A DNA stretch of 64,000 nucleotides from CALGKJ01 sp049322695 (GTDB lineage Bacteria; Bacillota; Clostridia; Lutisporales; Lutisporaceae). Position 1 is the stretch's first letter; the number at the start of each line of letters is the position of its first letter. Shown here one piece after another: positions 8,898 through 17,678 of the stretch. Both the position numbers and the translations under genes were made by a program. The DNA is taken from NCBI GenBank assembly GCA_049322695.1, contig JBMORW010000016.1, positions 244,000 to 307,999 on the forward strand. The letters run 5' to 3'. The notes beneath the pieces are model-generated. The model made no database searches, was not told the DNA's origin, and was given only the letters and a program-made list of their open reading frames with translations.

Positions 8898-10052
8898 ATG
8901 TTTTTACATAACTATATATACAGATTAAAGTGTATTGTGAAGGATAAGCAAACTATGTTCTGGGCATTTCTATTTCCAATACTGCTGGCTACATTATTTA
9001 ATCTGGCTTTTTCAAACCTTTCAAATGCTGAAATGTTTACAGAGATAAAGCTTGGAATAGTGAAAAGTGAGGAGTATGAAAAAAACTTAGGATTTATTAA
9101 TGCCGTAGCTGCTGTTTCGGAATCAGATAAAGGCACAGGCAGCGTGAAGCTGTTTGATGTAAGCTATACTACCAGAGAAGAAGCTGATAAGCTTCTGGAA
9201 GGCAACAAAATAGAAGGCTATATCTATTTTGACAGCGGAATTAAGCTGGCCGTAAATAAGCCCGGTATAAAGCAAACGGTTATTAAGAGCTTTATTGATG
9301 ATTATATGCAGACTTTATCAACAATCGAAACAATAAAAAGCAGTAGCCCCGCAGCAGACTATAACAAGCTAATCAGCGGTATATTTCAAAGGAACGATTA
9401 TTTGAAGGCATCTGCAGCAGGAAAGCCTGCTCCTGATACGGCAGTCATATACTTTTACTCTTTAATTGCACTGGCATGTTTATATGGAAGTTTTTTAGGA
9501 CTTAAAGAAGTTACAGCCATACAGGCAAACCTGTCTCCGCAGGGAGCAAGAGTAAATATGGTTCCTGCACACAAGCTCAAGCTTTTTGTTGGATCTATGT
9601 TTGCAGCTGTAACCGTTCAGCTTGCGGAAATATTGGTTTTGATGTGCTATTTAATATATGCACTAAAGGTGGACTTCGGCGATCAAATGGGTTATATCGC
9701 ATTAACCTGCATAGTAGGGACTATAACAGGGGTATCCCTTGGAACTTGTATTGCTGCAATAATAAAAAAAGGTGAAGGTGTAAAAATTGCAGTACTGATT
9801 GGATTTACAATGCTTATGTCTTTTTTTTCAGGTACGATGTACCACGGCATCAAATACATCGTAAGCACCAGGTTTCCTGTTTTGGCATACCTCAACCCGG
9901 CTAACCTGATAACAGACAGCTTGTATGCCTTATATTATTATGAAGGATATTCACAGTTCTTTACAAACATTGTAGTGCTCTCCGTTTTCGCCGTTATCTT
10001 CAGTACAATAACATATTTTGTGTTAAGGAGGCAGAAGTATGCAAGTTTATAG
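8898..10052 (+). CDS. ABC-2 type transporter permease, first subunit
   Basis: 384 residues from ATG 8898. The ribosome site GAGGAGGG lies just upstream; a longer frame from TTG 8883 would begin inside it. Topology is typical of ABC-2/DrrB-like exporters: one N-terminal membrane helix (~18-38), a large extracellular region (~40-185), then five helices to the C-terminus with 'GTMYHGIKYIVSTRFPVLAYLNPANLITDSLYALYYYEGY', the usual ABC-2 signature region. Starts 19 bases after the ATPase gene. Confidence 0.9.
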   Translation: MFLHNYIYRLKCIVKDKQTMFWAFLFPILLATLFNLAFSNLSNAEMFTEIKLGIVKSEEYEKNLGFINAVAAVSESDKGTGSVKLFDVSYTTREEADKLLEGNKIEGYIYFDSGIKLAVNKPGIKQTVIKSFIDDYMQTLSTIETIKSSSPAADYNKLISGIFQRNDYLKASAAGKPAPDTAVIYFYSLIALACLYGSFLGLKEVTAIQANLSPQGARVNMVPAHKLKLFVGSMFAAVTVQLAEILVLMCYLIYALKVDFGDQMGYIALTCIVGTITGVSLGTCIAAIIKKGEGVKIAVLIGFTMLMSFFSGTMYHGIKYIVSTRFPVLAYLNPANLITDSLYALYYYEGYSQFFTNIVVLSVFAVIFSTITYFVLRRQKYASL

Positions 10053-11205
10053 AGCCTATTACAAAATAATAATGAAAAACCTGTCGCAGATTATGATATA
10101 TTTTGTTGTTTTTATTTCACTGACAGCAATTCTTGCAAACACTAACAGCAAGGAGGCTGACAGAAGCTTTGCGGAAACCAAGGTTAATATAGCCTTTATA
10201 AACCATGATACAGATTCAAGTCTGGTAGAAGGACTGAAAAGCTATCTTAGTGAAAGCTCAAATATAGTAAAACTGTCCGGAGATTCAAGAGCACTGCAGG
10301 ATGCACTGTTCTTCAGGCAAGTGGAATATATTGTGGAAGTACCCAGTGGTTTTACTGATGACCTGCTAGCCGGAAAGGCGGTACAGCTTAAAAAGTCTGC
10401 TGTACCTGACTCAACAAGCGAAATATATCTTGACAGTTTAATTAATAAGTATCTCAACACAGCCCTAATATATGCCGAAAATATGGATAATTTGTCGGAG
10501 GAGCAGCTGATAAGCTACATAGATAAAGACTTGAAGCAGGAAGTGGAGGTTAATCTGAAAAACTCAGCAGCTGAGGTTTCCAAAAATGAAAAGGTTGCAT
10601 TCTATTTCAACTATCTTGCTTACTCAGTACTGGCTATTCTGATCCTAGGTATTTGCTCAGTTATGATTGTCTACAACAGCACAGATTTGAAGAAGCGGAA
10701 CCTCTGTACGCCAATAAGGCTTAGAAGTATAAATTTCCAAATAATATTGGGAAACATGAGCTTTGCTGCAATTGCCTGGTTTGCTTTAATATTTACAAGC
10801 TTTATAATGTATGGAAGCTATATGTTTTCATCCAGAGGTTTATTATTTCTGCTTAACTCACTTGTATTTACCCTTGCAGCCCTAAGCATAAGCTTTTTCC
10901 TTGGAAATGCGGTAAAAAGTAAAGGTGCTATGTCAGCGGCAACAAATGTTGTAGCCTTAGGAACAAGCTTTATCAGCGGCGTGTTCGTACCCCAGGCTAT
11001 ATTAGGCGAAACAGTGCTTAAAATTGCTTCCTTCACACCAAGCTATTGGTATGTTAAGTCTAACAATATTATAGCAGGTCTGACTAGCTTCAATATGGAA
11101 GGTTTAATTCCCGTATTCGGCAATATGATGATAGTGCTTGGTTTTGCAGCAGCTATTCTGGCAGTAACTCTCGCAATAACAAAGCAGAATAGGCTGAGCA
11201 GCTAG
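10039..11205 (+). CDS. ABC-2 type transporter permease, second subunit
   Basis: 388 residues; ATG with AAGGAGG 6 bases upstream, overlapping the previous gene by 14 bases. Same architecture as its neighbour: N-terminal helix (~12-30), extracellular region (~35-190), five C-terminal helices with 'FISGVFVPQAILGETVLKIASFTPSYWYVKSNN'. The two permeases probably form a heterodimer with the ATPase. The operon ends at the terminator beyond this gene. Confidence 0.9.
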   Translation: MQVYRAYYKIIMKNLSQIMIYFVVFISLTAILANTNSKEADRSFAETKVNIAFINHDTDSSLVEGLKSYLSESSNIVKLSGDSRALQDALFFRQVEYIVEVPSGFTDDLLAGKAVQLKKSAVPDSTSEIYLDSLINKYLNTALIYAENMDNLSEEQLISYIDKDLKQEVEVNLKNSAAEVSKNEKVAFYFNYLAYSVLAILILGICSVMIVYNSTDLKKRNLCTPIRLRSINFQIILGNMSFAAIAWFALIFTSFIMYGSYMFSSRGLLFLLNSLVFTLAALSISFFLGNAVKSKGAMSAATNVVALGTSFISGVFVPQAILGETVLKIASFTPSYWYVKSNNIIAGLTSFNMEGLIPVFGNMMIVLGFAAAILAVTLAITKQNRLSS

Positions 11206-11249
11206 AGGATTAATGAGCAGCTGCAGCAAAGCATGGTTATTACGGGTAT

Positions 11250-11285
11250 AAGCCCAAGGCACATTTGTGCTCTGGGCTTTTTACT
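11250..11285 (+). terminator. Terminator of the ABC-2 operon
   Basis: AAGCCCAAGGCACA pairs with GTGCTCTGGGCTT across a TTT loop (one mismatch), followed by TTT. Confidence 0.85.
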
Positions 11286-11326
11286 ATTATCAAAGATATG
11301 GAGTATATTAAAAATCATTATTGATA

Positions 11327-12235
11327 CTAGAACGTCCCTACATTAACCAGACCGGCAGCCTTTGCTGATTCCAATGCATCAGAGAACACTTTTTTGGCAA
11401 CTCTTCCTCTTAACTCTTCGTAAGCATAGGCTTGGTGAGACGGATAATACTGAGACATTATATTGACATAGGTTTCTTTTGATATCTCTTCAGCAATAAA
11501 TCTCATGATTTTATCTGTTCCTGCAATATTCATCGGCATCACAAGATGTCTTATCATTAAACCCCTATATGCGATATTGTTTTCATTGGTTTTCAGGTCG
11601 CCGACCTGCATGTACATCTCTCTTACAGCTTCCTTCGCGATATCATAATAGTTTTTTACGCCAAGATATTTTTGCGCTTTTTCGTTATCGGAGAATTTTA
11701 TGTCTGGCATGTATATATCAATAATGCCTTCCAGCAGCTTTAATGTATCTGTAAGGTCATATCCGTTTGTATTATAGATAATAGGAATCCTCAGACCATT
11801 TTTTGCAGCTATGAAAACAGCTTCCACAATCTGCGGCACGATATGGCCAGGAGAGACAAGATTGATATTATGACATTTTCTGTTTTGAAGATACAGCATA
11901 CTGTCTGCCAGCTGCTGAGCTGTAACTTCTCTGCCCTCTCCGCAATGGCTGATTTCGTAATTCTGGCAAAAGACACAGCTTAGATTGCAGTGAGAAAAGA
12001 AAATGGTTCCTGAACCATACTTGCCAACCAGCTCCTTTTCCTCTCCGAAGTGTGCTTCTGCCCCTGATATTACAGCTTTGTCCAAAGTCCTGCAAAATCC
12101 CCTTTGGCCTTTCAACCTGTTGACCTGGCATTGATGGGGACACAGTACGCAATTCTTTAGCATGCCTCTCAGACGTATGACTCGATTCTCCAATTCGCCC
12201 CTTGACAGTAAGTCCATATAGCTTGGTTTGTTCAT
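11327..12235 (-). CDS. Radical SAM protein of the PflX/COG1313 type
   Basis: 302 residues from ATG 12235, with AGGTGA 5 bases upstream; a TTG six codons earlier overlaps that site. An N-terminal Cys cluster (CVLCPHQCQVNRLKGQRGFC, ~35-54) precedes the radical SAM core with CNLSCVFCQNYEIS, the CxxxCxxC motif that binds the 4Fe-4S cluster and SAM. Later 'INLVSPGH', 'IIYNTNGYD' and 'DIYMPDIKFSD' match the pyruvate-formate-lyase-activase-like group. Members are annotated as PflX, but no pfl gene is near and the true substrate is unknown. Monocistronic. Confidence 0.88.
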   Translation of the reverse strand: MNKPSYMDLLSRGELENRVIRLRGMLKNCVLCPHQCQVNRLKGQRGFCRTLDKAVISGAEAHFGEEKELVGKYGSGTIFFSHCNLSCVFCQNYEISHCGEGREVTAQQLADSMLYLQNRKCHNINLVSPGHIVPQIVEAVFIAAKNGLRIPIIYNTNGYDLTDTLKLLEGIIDIYMPDIKFSDNEKAQKYLGVKNYYDIAKEAVREMYMQVGDLKTNENNIAYRGLMIRHLVMPMNIAGTDKIMRFIAEEISKETYVNIMSQYYPSHQAYAYEELRGRVAKKVFSDALESAKAAGLVNVGTF

Positions 12236-12410
12236 ACAATTCACCTGATTCAAAGATTTTAATTATAGATTTTCCAGAATTATTGATTGTATGTGCAATG
12301 AGCTTATGAAGTAATTATACACCATCTAAGTATTCAAAAAGCTATGGTTGTACTAAAGCTGCTGCAGTTGTGTGTTACAGTATGGGAAAAGCTTGTTTTT
12401 TATAGCATAA

Positions 12411-12430
12411 TATGTGATTGGAATCACATA
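12411..12430. promoter_or_regulatory. FNR/CRP-like palindrome before the small cupin gene
   Basis: TATGTGATT-GG-AATCACATA is a perfect palindrome containing TGTGA-N6-TCACA, the consensus for CRP/FNR-family sites. A -10-like TATTAT lies at 12452-12457, putting the palindrome centre near -42, the class II activator position. Confidence 0.6.
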
Positions 12431-12501
12431 TAAAAATTTGGAATAATGGTATATTATATACGAGATGAATTTTAAATTGTATGCTGTAAAGGAGGATTAA
12501 A

Positions 12502-12840
12502 ATGGAGCAGTTGATAAAAAACATAGAGCTTTCAAAAGTGTTTGAAATGGAGTCTTTGGTTGAATATCAGGCAGGACAGGTGGTCAGCAGAACCTTGGCT
12601 CAGGGTAAAAATCTAAGTCTGACTCTGTTTGCATTTGATAAGGGAGAAGAAATAAGCTCCCACTCGTCCGGAGGAGATGCTCTGGTTTATTTGCTTGACG
12701 GAGAGGCTGAAATTACTGTTGGCGATAACATTTACCTAGTGAAAAAGGGTGAAACAATTGTAATGCCTGCGGGAATACCGCACGCATTGTTGGCCGCCGA
12801 TAAATTCAAGATGCTTTTAGTGGTTGTATTTAAACCGTAA
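12502..12840 (+). CDS. Small single-domain cupin protein
   Basis: 112 residues, AAGGAGG 6 bases before the ATG. A complete cupin barrel with motif 1 'GEEISSHSSGGDALVYLLDGEAEITVG' and motif 2 'VKKGETIVMPAGIPHALLA'. The usual first metal His pair is reduced (SSHSSGGD), so metal binding may be weak or absent. Found widely in anaerobes as free-standing cupins of unknown ligand. Preceded by the FNR/CRP-like site and followed by its own terminator. A decayed second copy lies near 20.1-20.4 kb. Confidence 0.88.
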   Translation: MEQLIKNIELSKVFEMESLVEYQAGQVVSRTLAQGKNLSLTLFAFDKGEEISSHSSGGDALVYLLDGEAEITVGDNIYLVKKGETIVMPAGIPHALLAADKFKMLLVVVFKP

Positions 12841-12869
12841 ATACTGGAATGGATGTTTTATTAAGTGAG

Positions 12870-12902
12870 ATCCTCTGCAAAAAGCTTGCGGAGGATTTTT
12901 AT
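12870..12902 (+). terminator. Terminator of the small cupin gene
   Basis: ATCCTCTGCAA pairs with TTGCGGAGGAT, followed by TTTTT. The same stem core recurs after the decayed copy at 20.45 kb. Confidence 0.9.
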
Positions 12903-12924
12903 TGCTATTAATTTTTACTATCTA

Positions 12925-12973
12925 TTGACAGATAAGTAAAACTAATATAGAATAATAATGAAAATCATTATCA
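12925..12973 (+). promoter_or_regulatory. Promoter with Fur box for feoA
   Basis: TTGACA (12925-12930), 17-base spacer, TAGAAT (12948-12953). Directly downstream at 12959-12973 is TGAAAATCATTATCA, which matches the Fur consensus TGATAATNATTATCA at all but one position. Binding there would block initiation when iron is sufficient. Confidence 0.8.
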
Positions 12974-13020
12974 ATTATATTTTGTTTATGAATCTATACA
13001 ATATTGAAGGGGTGAAGCAT

Positions 13021-13233
13021 ATGCCACTGTCAAAAGCAAAAGCAGGCTATACAGGATTGATTAAAGCGATATCGGGTACCGAAAAAATCAGAAGGTTTCT
13101 ATTTTCATTAGGATGCAGTGAAGGAGAAGAAGTAACACTTATTTCAGTACTTGCAAGTAATTACATAATAAGCATTAAGGACAGTCGATATGCAATAGAT
13201 AAAGGAATGGCACAATCTATTGAATTGTGTTAA
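13021..13233 (+). CDS. feoA: FeoA domain protein, ferrous iron uptake accessory
   Basis: 70 residues from ATG 13021 (GGGGTGA upstream); the longer frame from 12958 would start inside the Fur box. SH3-like FeoA fold: 'MPLSKAKAGYTGLIKAISG', 'RRFLFSLGCSEGEEVTLISV', 'NYIISIKDSRYAIDKGMAQSI'. FeoA is a small cytoplasmic partner that assists FeoB. First gene of an iron-regulated operon with feoB and a Cys-rich membrane peptide. Confidence 0.93.
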   Translation: MPLSKAKAGYTGLIKAISGTEKIRRFLFSLGCSEGEEVTLISVLASNYIISIKDSRYAIDKGMAQSIELC

Positions 13234-13267
13234 AACTTACATGCTTTCTAACATGTAAGTTTTTTTC
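13234..13267 (+). terminator. Hairpin with T-run between feoA and feoB
   Basis: AACTTACATG pairs with CATGTAAGTT, followed by TTTTT. It may partly terminate the feoA transcript, and the second Fur box beyond it suggests that feoB also has its own start. Confidence 0.8.
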
Positions 13268-13277
13268 AGCAATGATA

Positions 13278-13292
13278 TGAGAATGATTATCA
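13278..13292. promoter_or_regulatory. Second Fur box, before feoB
   Basis: TGAGAATGATTATCA matches TGATAATNATTATCA except for one base. It lies 33 bases before the feoB start. Confidence 0.75.
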
Positions 13293-13324
13293 TTAACACA
13301 TAAGTTATTTATAGGGAGGGTTTT

Positions 13325-13686
13325 ATGAAAATAGCTTTGGGGGGTAACCCAAACTCAGGAAAAACTACATTATTCAATGCTATTACAGGAAAGACAGAGT
13401 ATGTAGGAAACTGGCCGGGAGTAACTGTAGAAAAAAAAGAAGCAAATCTTAAGGAAAAGTACAGAAGCTTAGTTAAAAAGCAAACTGAAAAAGTTAATTT
13501 GAAATCTGACGGCATCAGGATAGTTGATTTACCGGGTGCATATTCAATCTCGCCGTATACCAGTGAAGAGGCTATTACAAGAGACTTTGTTACAGGAGAA
13601 AACCCAGATGTAATAATCAACATTATAGATGCAAGCAGCTTGGAAAGAAGCTTGTACTTCACAACGCAGCTTTTGGAATTAAACAT
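13325..13686 (+). other. FeoB G-domain core region (part of feoB)
   Basis: N-terminal GTPase part of the feoB gene: G1 GGNPNSGKTT near residue 8, G3 DLPGAYS, and G4 NKKD, where most FeoB proteins have NMxD. Listed separately only to record the G4 variation. Confidence 0.6.
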
Positions 13687-15310
13687 ACCTGTTGTAGTTG
13701 CCCTTAATAAAAAGGACCTGGTTACACGGTACGGTAATAAAATTGATGTTGAGGGCTTGTCTAAGGAGCTGCATTGCCCGATTATTGAGACTGTTGCAAG
13801 CGAAGAAGAAGGCTTGAATGATTTGATTATAGCAGCAGTAAATGCGGCAAAAAAAACTAGTCAAATGCCTCCGGAGTTTGAAGGCAAAGGTGCAGAACTG
13901 GAAGAGAAGTCAAGACAGCAATACGTAAAGAAAGTAGCAAATACATATTTAACAAAAAAGAGAAAAGCAAATGAGATAACCATAAGTGACAAAATAGATA
14001 GAATAGTAGCAAACCCGGTAATGGGACTGGTAATATTTGCAGCTATCATGTGGGCTGTTTATTCATTTTCAATTAACGGCATGGGCGGATTTTTATCAGG
14101 CTATTTTAACGATATAGTTTTTGGAGAAATCGTACCTAATGCTGCAAACAGCTATTTTGAGGGATTAGGTATTCATCCAATGCTCCAAGCATTGATTGTA
14201 GATGGAGCAATCGCTGGAGTAGGAGCAGTAATAGGATTTTTACCTCTGATTATGGTGCTGTTCTTCTGTCTTGCATTGCTTGAAGACAGCGGTTATATGG
14301 CGAGAGTAGCAGTTGTTATGGATCGTTATTTCAAAGGTATTGGTTTGTCAGGTAAATCAATAATTCCAATGATTGTTGGAAGCGGGTGTTCAATCCCCGG
14401 AGTTATGGCTACAAGAACTATTGAAGATGAAAACGAAAAGAGAATCACAGCGATTCTGACCCCATTTGTGCCATGTGGTGCAAAGCTGCCTGTAATAGCA
14501 CTATTTGCAGCAGTATTTTTTCCGGGCTCGGCATGGGTGCTGCCAGGCTTGTATATTCTTGCAATTGCCATGATAATTATAGGTGGATTGTTACTCAAGA
14601 AACTGTATAATTTAGAAAGCAGTTCTGCCTTTATACTAGAACTTCCAGAATACAAGATACCTAGCCTGAAGCATGCTGTAACACAAATGTTTAAGCAAGC
14701 GAAGGGATTTATTGTTAAAGCGTCAACCATAATTTTAGTTATGAATACATTGGTGTGGTTTATGCAAGCCTACGGCTGGAATCTGCAGGCTGTTGAAGAT
14801 CAAAGCGCAAGCATACTTGCCTCAGTAGGCGGCATCATCGCACCGCTTCTGATTCCCCTTGGACTATTCGGATGGCAGATGGCTGCAGCTACACTTACAG
14901 GCTTTATTGCCAAGGAAAACGTTGTTGCAACCTTTGCAGTTATATTGGCAGTAGCATCGGAAGAAGCACTACACATACCAGGCGGAATACTCACAGATTT
15001 CTTTAACCCGGTGACAGGCTTTGCATTCCTGGTTCTCAACCTTTTTACACCTCCGTGCTTTGCGGCTATCGGAGCTATGAGATCTGAGCTGAGAAGTGGT
15101 AAATGGCTGACAAGAGCGATTCTCTTTCAATTAAGTGTTGGCTATACAATTGCTATGCTAATTACACAAATAGGAACAGTGCTTGTTTATGGTAAATTGG
15201 CACCGGGCTTTGGATATGCAGTGGCAATTACTATTGTATTGGCTGGGTACTTAGGTTACTCAATAAGAAAACCTAAATCAGTGTCTGCGGCTGAAAAGAC
15301 ATTTGCATAG
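13325..15310 (+). CDS. feoB: Ferrous iron transporter FeoB
   Basis: 661 residues with AGGGAGG before the ATG. An N-terminal G-protein domain (~1-165; G1 GGNPNSGKTT, G3 DLPGAYS, G4 NKKD) and a helical GDI-like spacer are followed from ~residue 225 by a polytopic membrane domain with two Gate segments; 'MIVGSGCSIPGVMATRTI' and 'LTPFVPCGAKLPVIALF' carry the conserved Cys residues thought to line the iron path. It moves Fe2+ into the cell with GTP hydrolysis. Fur boxes before feoA and before feoB indicate induction by iron shortage. One of two feoB genes here; this one is shorter than the copy at 31.6-33.7 kb. Confidence 0.96.
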   Translation: MKIALGGNPNSGKTTLFNAITGKTEYVGNWPGVTVEKKEANLKEKYRSLVKKQTEKVNLKSDGIRIVDLPGAYSISPYTSEEAITRDFVTGENPDVIINIIDASSLERSLYFTTQLLELNIPVVVALNKKDLVTRYGNKIDVEGLSKELHCPIIETVASEEEGLNDLIIAAVNAAKKTSQMPPEFEGKGAELEEKSRQQYVKKVANTYLTKKRKANEITISDKIDRIVANPVMGLVIFAAIMWAVYSFSINGMGGFLSGYFNDIVFGEIVPNAANSYFEGLGIHPMLQALIVDGAIAGVGAVIGFLPLIMVLFFCLALLEDSGYMARVAVVMDRYFKGIGLSGKSIIPMIVGSGCSIPGVMATRTIEDENEKRITAILTPFVPCGAKLPVIALFAAVFFPGSAWVLPGLYILAIAMIIIGGLLLKKLYNLESSSAFILELPEYKIPSLKHAVTQMFKQAKGFIVKASTIILVMNTLVWFMQAYGWNLQAVEDQSASILASVGGIIAPLLIPLGLFGWQMAAATLTGFIAKENVVATFAVILAVASEEALHIPGGILTDFFNPVTGFAFLVLNLFTPPCFAAIGAMRSELRSGKWLTRAILFQLSVGYTIAMLITQIGTVLVYGKLAPGFGYAVAITIVLAGYLGYSIRKPKSVSAAEKTFA

Positions 15311-15324
15311 AAAGGAGTATTAGT

Positions 15325-15468
15325 ATGTTGGCAAACATAATTGTCGGAGCTATTTTTCTAGGTATTATTGTCTTTGGTGTATATAAGTCGATAAAAAGCA
15401 TGAAAAACAATACCTGCCCCGGATGTGCCGGAGGCTGCTCCAAGGAGAAACGAAGCAGCTGCAGGTAG
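15325..15468 (+). CDS. FeoB-associated Cys-rich membrane peptide
   Basis: 47 residues, AAGGAG before the ATG, 14 bases after the feoB stop. One N-terminal membrane helix (~3-22), a short basic linker, then a Cys motif CPGCAGGC and a last Cys three residues from the end. This matches the FeoB-associated Cys-rich family (PF12669), a probable metal-handling or FeoC-like partner of FeoB. Last gene of the iron operon. Confidence 0.85.
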   Translation: MLANIIVGAIFLGIIVFGVYKSIKSMKNNTCPGCAGGCSKEKRSSCR

Positions 15469-15503
15469 CAATTATTTCAAGCCTGTTATGTGAATAATAA
15501 ACT

Positions 15504-15534
15504 AGTGTCAACATGTAATCGCATGTTGACACTT
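15504..15534. repeat. Perfect 12-bp inverted repeat after the feo operon
   Basis: AGTGTCAACATG, 6-base loop, CATGTTGACACT. It has no following T-run, so it may be a factor-dependent or processing hairpin rather than a clean terminator. Confidence 0.6.
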
Positions 15535-15583
15535 GATAGGCAGTATTATACAATAAAATAAATTGAATAATAATAATAATTAT

Positions 15584-15758
15584 AGCTTCGGGGCAGGGTG
15601 AGATTCCCGACCGGCGGTAATACGGTAATACGTTAGTCCGCGAGCTGCAAAACAGAATTTTGATGGCAGTTTGTAAATACTGCTGATGTATAGTATTTGT
15701 TTGGTGGCAGATTTGGTGAGATTCCAAGACCGACAGTATAGTCTGGATGAGAGAAGTT
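15584..15758 (+). promoter_or_regulatory. FMN riboswitch (RFN element)
   Basis: All conserved blocks are present: GGGGCAGGGTGAGATTCCCG, ACCGGCGGTAAT, AGTCCGCGAGC, then GATTTGGTGAGATTCCAAG, ACCGACAGTATAGTCTGGAT and GAGAGAAG. It controls the riboflavin operon by binding FMN; a terminator follows 65 bases later. Confidence 0.97.
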
Positions 15759-15822
15759 ATTCTATGCATGATTAATTATTTTACTATTTTATATTGTGCA
15801 GATTAGAGTAATTACTATTTAG

Positions 15823-15848
15823 GTCCTGAAGATTTCAGGGCTTTTTTT
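15823..15848 (+). terminator. Riboswitch expression-platform terminator
   Basis: GTCCTGAA pairs with TTCAGGGC across GAT, followed by TTTTTTTA. Positioned between the FMN aptamer and ribD, so FMN binding should favour its formation. Confidence 0.9.
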
Positions 15849-15897
15849 ATGTTGTTTTGGCAACAATATACATAAGTGTAAATGTGGAGATGATATT

Positions 15898-16998
15898 ATG
15901 CACGAGAAATATATGAGAAGAGCAATTGAACTGGCAAAAAAAGGAATAGGATACACTAGTCCTAATCCTTTGGTAGGAGCAGTCATAGTGAAGGATGACA
16001 TTATTATTAGTGAGGGGTATCATGCTTTTTATGGAGGACCTCATGCAGAAATAAATGCTTTCAAAAACGCCAAGGCTGCTGTAAATGGAGCGACCATATA
16101 TGTAACACTGGAGCCTTGCTCACACTATGGGAAAACACCTCCCTGTGCCAATGCCATTGTAGATAATGGAATTGCAAGGACTGTTGTTGCAATGGAGGAT
16201 CCAAATCCTTTGGTAGCAGGAAAAGGGCTTGATGTACTCAGGAGGCATGGAATAGAAGTAGTTACAGGTGTACTTGAGGATGAAGCAAAAAAGCTCAATG
16301 AAATATTTATAAAATATATAACTACCAAATTGCCATTCTGCATACTGAAAACAGCCATGACTCTTGACGGGAAAACTGCTACAGCAACAGGAGATTCCAA
16401 ATGGATAACCAATGAAGCGTCCAGAGGGTATGTGCATCGATTAAGACATCAGACTTCTGCCATTATGGTAGGTATAGGTACAGTCTTGGCTGATAATCCT
16501 CGGCTGACCACCAGATTGGAAAAAGAGTCAGGTGCAGACCCGGTACGGGTAATTGTAGACAGCTGCGGAAGAATACCCTTGGAAGCCAAAGTGTTGAATC
16601 TAAAATCAAATGCCAGGACTATAATAGCTGTCACAGAAAAAGCAGATGAAAATAAGCTTAAACAGCTTGAAGAAATAGGAGCAGAAATAATAACAACCCA
16701 ATCGAAGGATAATAGGGTTGATTTATCGCACCTTATGAAGATTTTAGGCGAAAAAGGAATTGACAGTGTGCTGTTAGAAGGAGGAGGAGAACTGAATTAC
16801 AGCGCGCTTAAAGCGGGAATAGTCGATAAGCTTCTTGTTTTTATTGCGCCAAAGATTGTCGGTGGTAGTGAAGCAAAGACTCCGGTTGGAGGAGAAGGAA
16901 TATCACATATAAAGGATGCCTTGAAAGTAAACAATACAAGTGTATACAGATTTGAAGAGGATATTATGATAGAGGCTTATATATCAAAAGGAGAATGA
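15898..16998 (+). CDS. ribD: Bifunctional riboflavin deaminase/reductase RibD
   Basis: 366 residues, GGAGATG before the ATG. N-terminal deaminase (1-145) with zinc ligands HAEINAF and EPCSHYGKTPPCANAI; C-terminal reductase (~147-366) with 'KTAMTLDGKTATATGDSKWITN' and 'GGGELN'. It catalyses steps two and three of riboflavin synthesis: deamination then NADPH reduction of the GTP-derived pyrimidine. First gene after the FMN riboswitch. Confidence 0.97.
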   Translation: MHEKYMRRAIELAKKGIGYTSPNPLVGAVIVKDDIIISEGYHAFYGGPHAEINAFKNAKAAVNGATIYVTLEPCSHYGKTPPCANAIVDNGIARTVVAMEDPNPLVAGKGLDVLRRHGIEVVTGVLEDEAKKLNEIFIKYITTKLPFCILKTAMTLDGKTATATGDSKWITNEASRGYVHRLRHQTSAIMVGIGTVLADNPRLTTRLEKESGADPVRVIVDSCGRIPLEAKVLNLKSNARTIIAVTEKADENKLKQLEEIGAEIITTQSKDNRVDLSHLMKILGEKGIDSVLLEGGGELNYSALKAGIVDKLLVFIAPKIVGGSEAKTPVGGEGISHIKDALKVNNTSVYRFEEDIMIEAYISKGE

Positions 16999-17005
16999 AG
17001 TGCGA

Positions 17006-17656
17006 ATGTTTACCGGATTAATTGAAGAAATAGGAACAATAAAATCCATTGTTAAGACTGCTGATTCTGCCAGAATAAATATTTCTGCAGATAAAGTATT
17101 ACAGGATGTAAGGCTGGGGGATAGTATAAGTACAAATGGAGTTTGCCTTACTGTTACGAAATTTGATAAAAGTAGTTTTTGGGTGGATGTTATGCCGGAG
17201 ACCATGAGGAGAAGTAATCTGAAGAATCTGCAATCAGGAAGCAGGGTTAATCTTGAAAGAGCACTGAGGTTTGGAGACAGGCTGGGAGGGCATATAGTAT
17301 CCGGGCATATCGATGGTATCGGTATAGTTAGCAGCTTAAAAGAGGAGGATAACGCTACATGGGTTTCCGTAGAAGCATCAGAGGAAATATTAAGGTATAT
17401 TGTTCATAAGGGTTCTGTTGCAATCGATGGAACAAGCTTGACTGTTGCATATGTTGAGGACAAAATGTTCAAGGTCTCGATTATACCCCTTACACGAGAT
17501 AAGACAACTTTATTGGAGAAAAAAGTCGGTGATGAAGTCAATCTGGAATGTGATATGATCGGCAAATATGTCGAAAAGCTAATGAGCTTCTCTCAAAATG
17601 GGAAAAAGGCGAGGACTATTGATATGGACTTTTTACGGGAAAATGGTTTTATGTAA
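17006..17656 (+). CDS. ribE: Riboflavin synthase, alpha chain
   Basis: 216 residues. Two homologous lumazine-binding halves: MFTGLIEEIGTI (start) and 'FGDRLGGHIVSGHIDGIG' beginning the second (~90-100). It dismutates two 6,7-dimethyl-8-ribityllumazine molecules to riboflavin. The family starts at MFTG, hence ATG 17006; a GTG two codons earlier (17000) has better spacing from AAGGAG and cannot be excluded. Follows ribD by a few bases. Confidence 0.96.
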   Translation: MFTGLIEEIGTIKSIVKTADSARINISADKVLQDVRLGDSISTNGVCLTVTKFDKSSFWVDVMPETMRRSNLKNLQSGSRVNLERALRFGDRLGGHIVSGHIDGIGIVSSLKEEDNATWVSVEASEEILRYIVHKGSVAIDGTSLTVAYVEDKMFKVSIIPLTRDKTTLLEKKVGDEVNLECDMIGKYVEKLMSFSQNGKKARTIDMDFLRENGFM

Positions 17657-17678
17657 TCAAAAAACGGGGAGATGGAAT

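Noticed and set aside
15504..15534. Intrinsic terminator after the feo operon
   Set aside because: The stem is perfect but no T-run follows, so I list it only as an inverted repeat.
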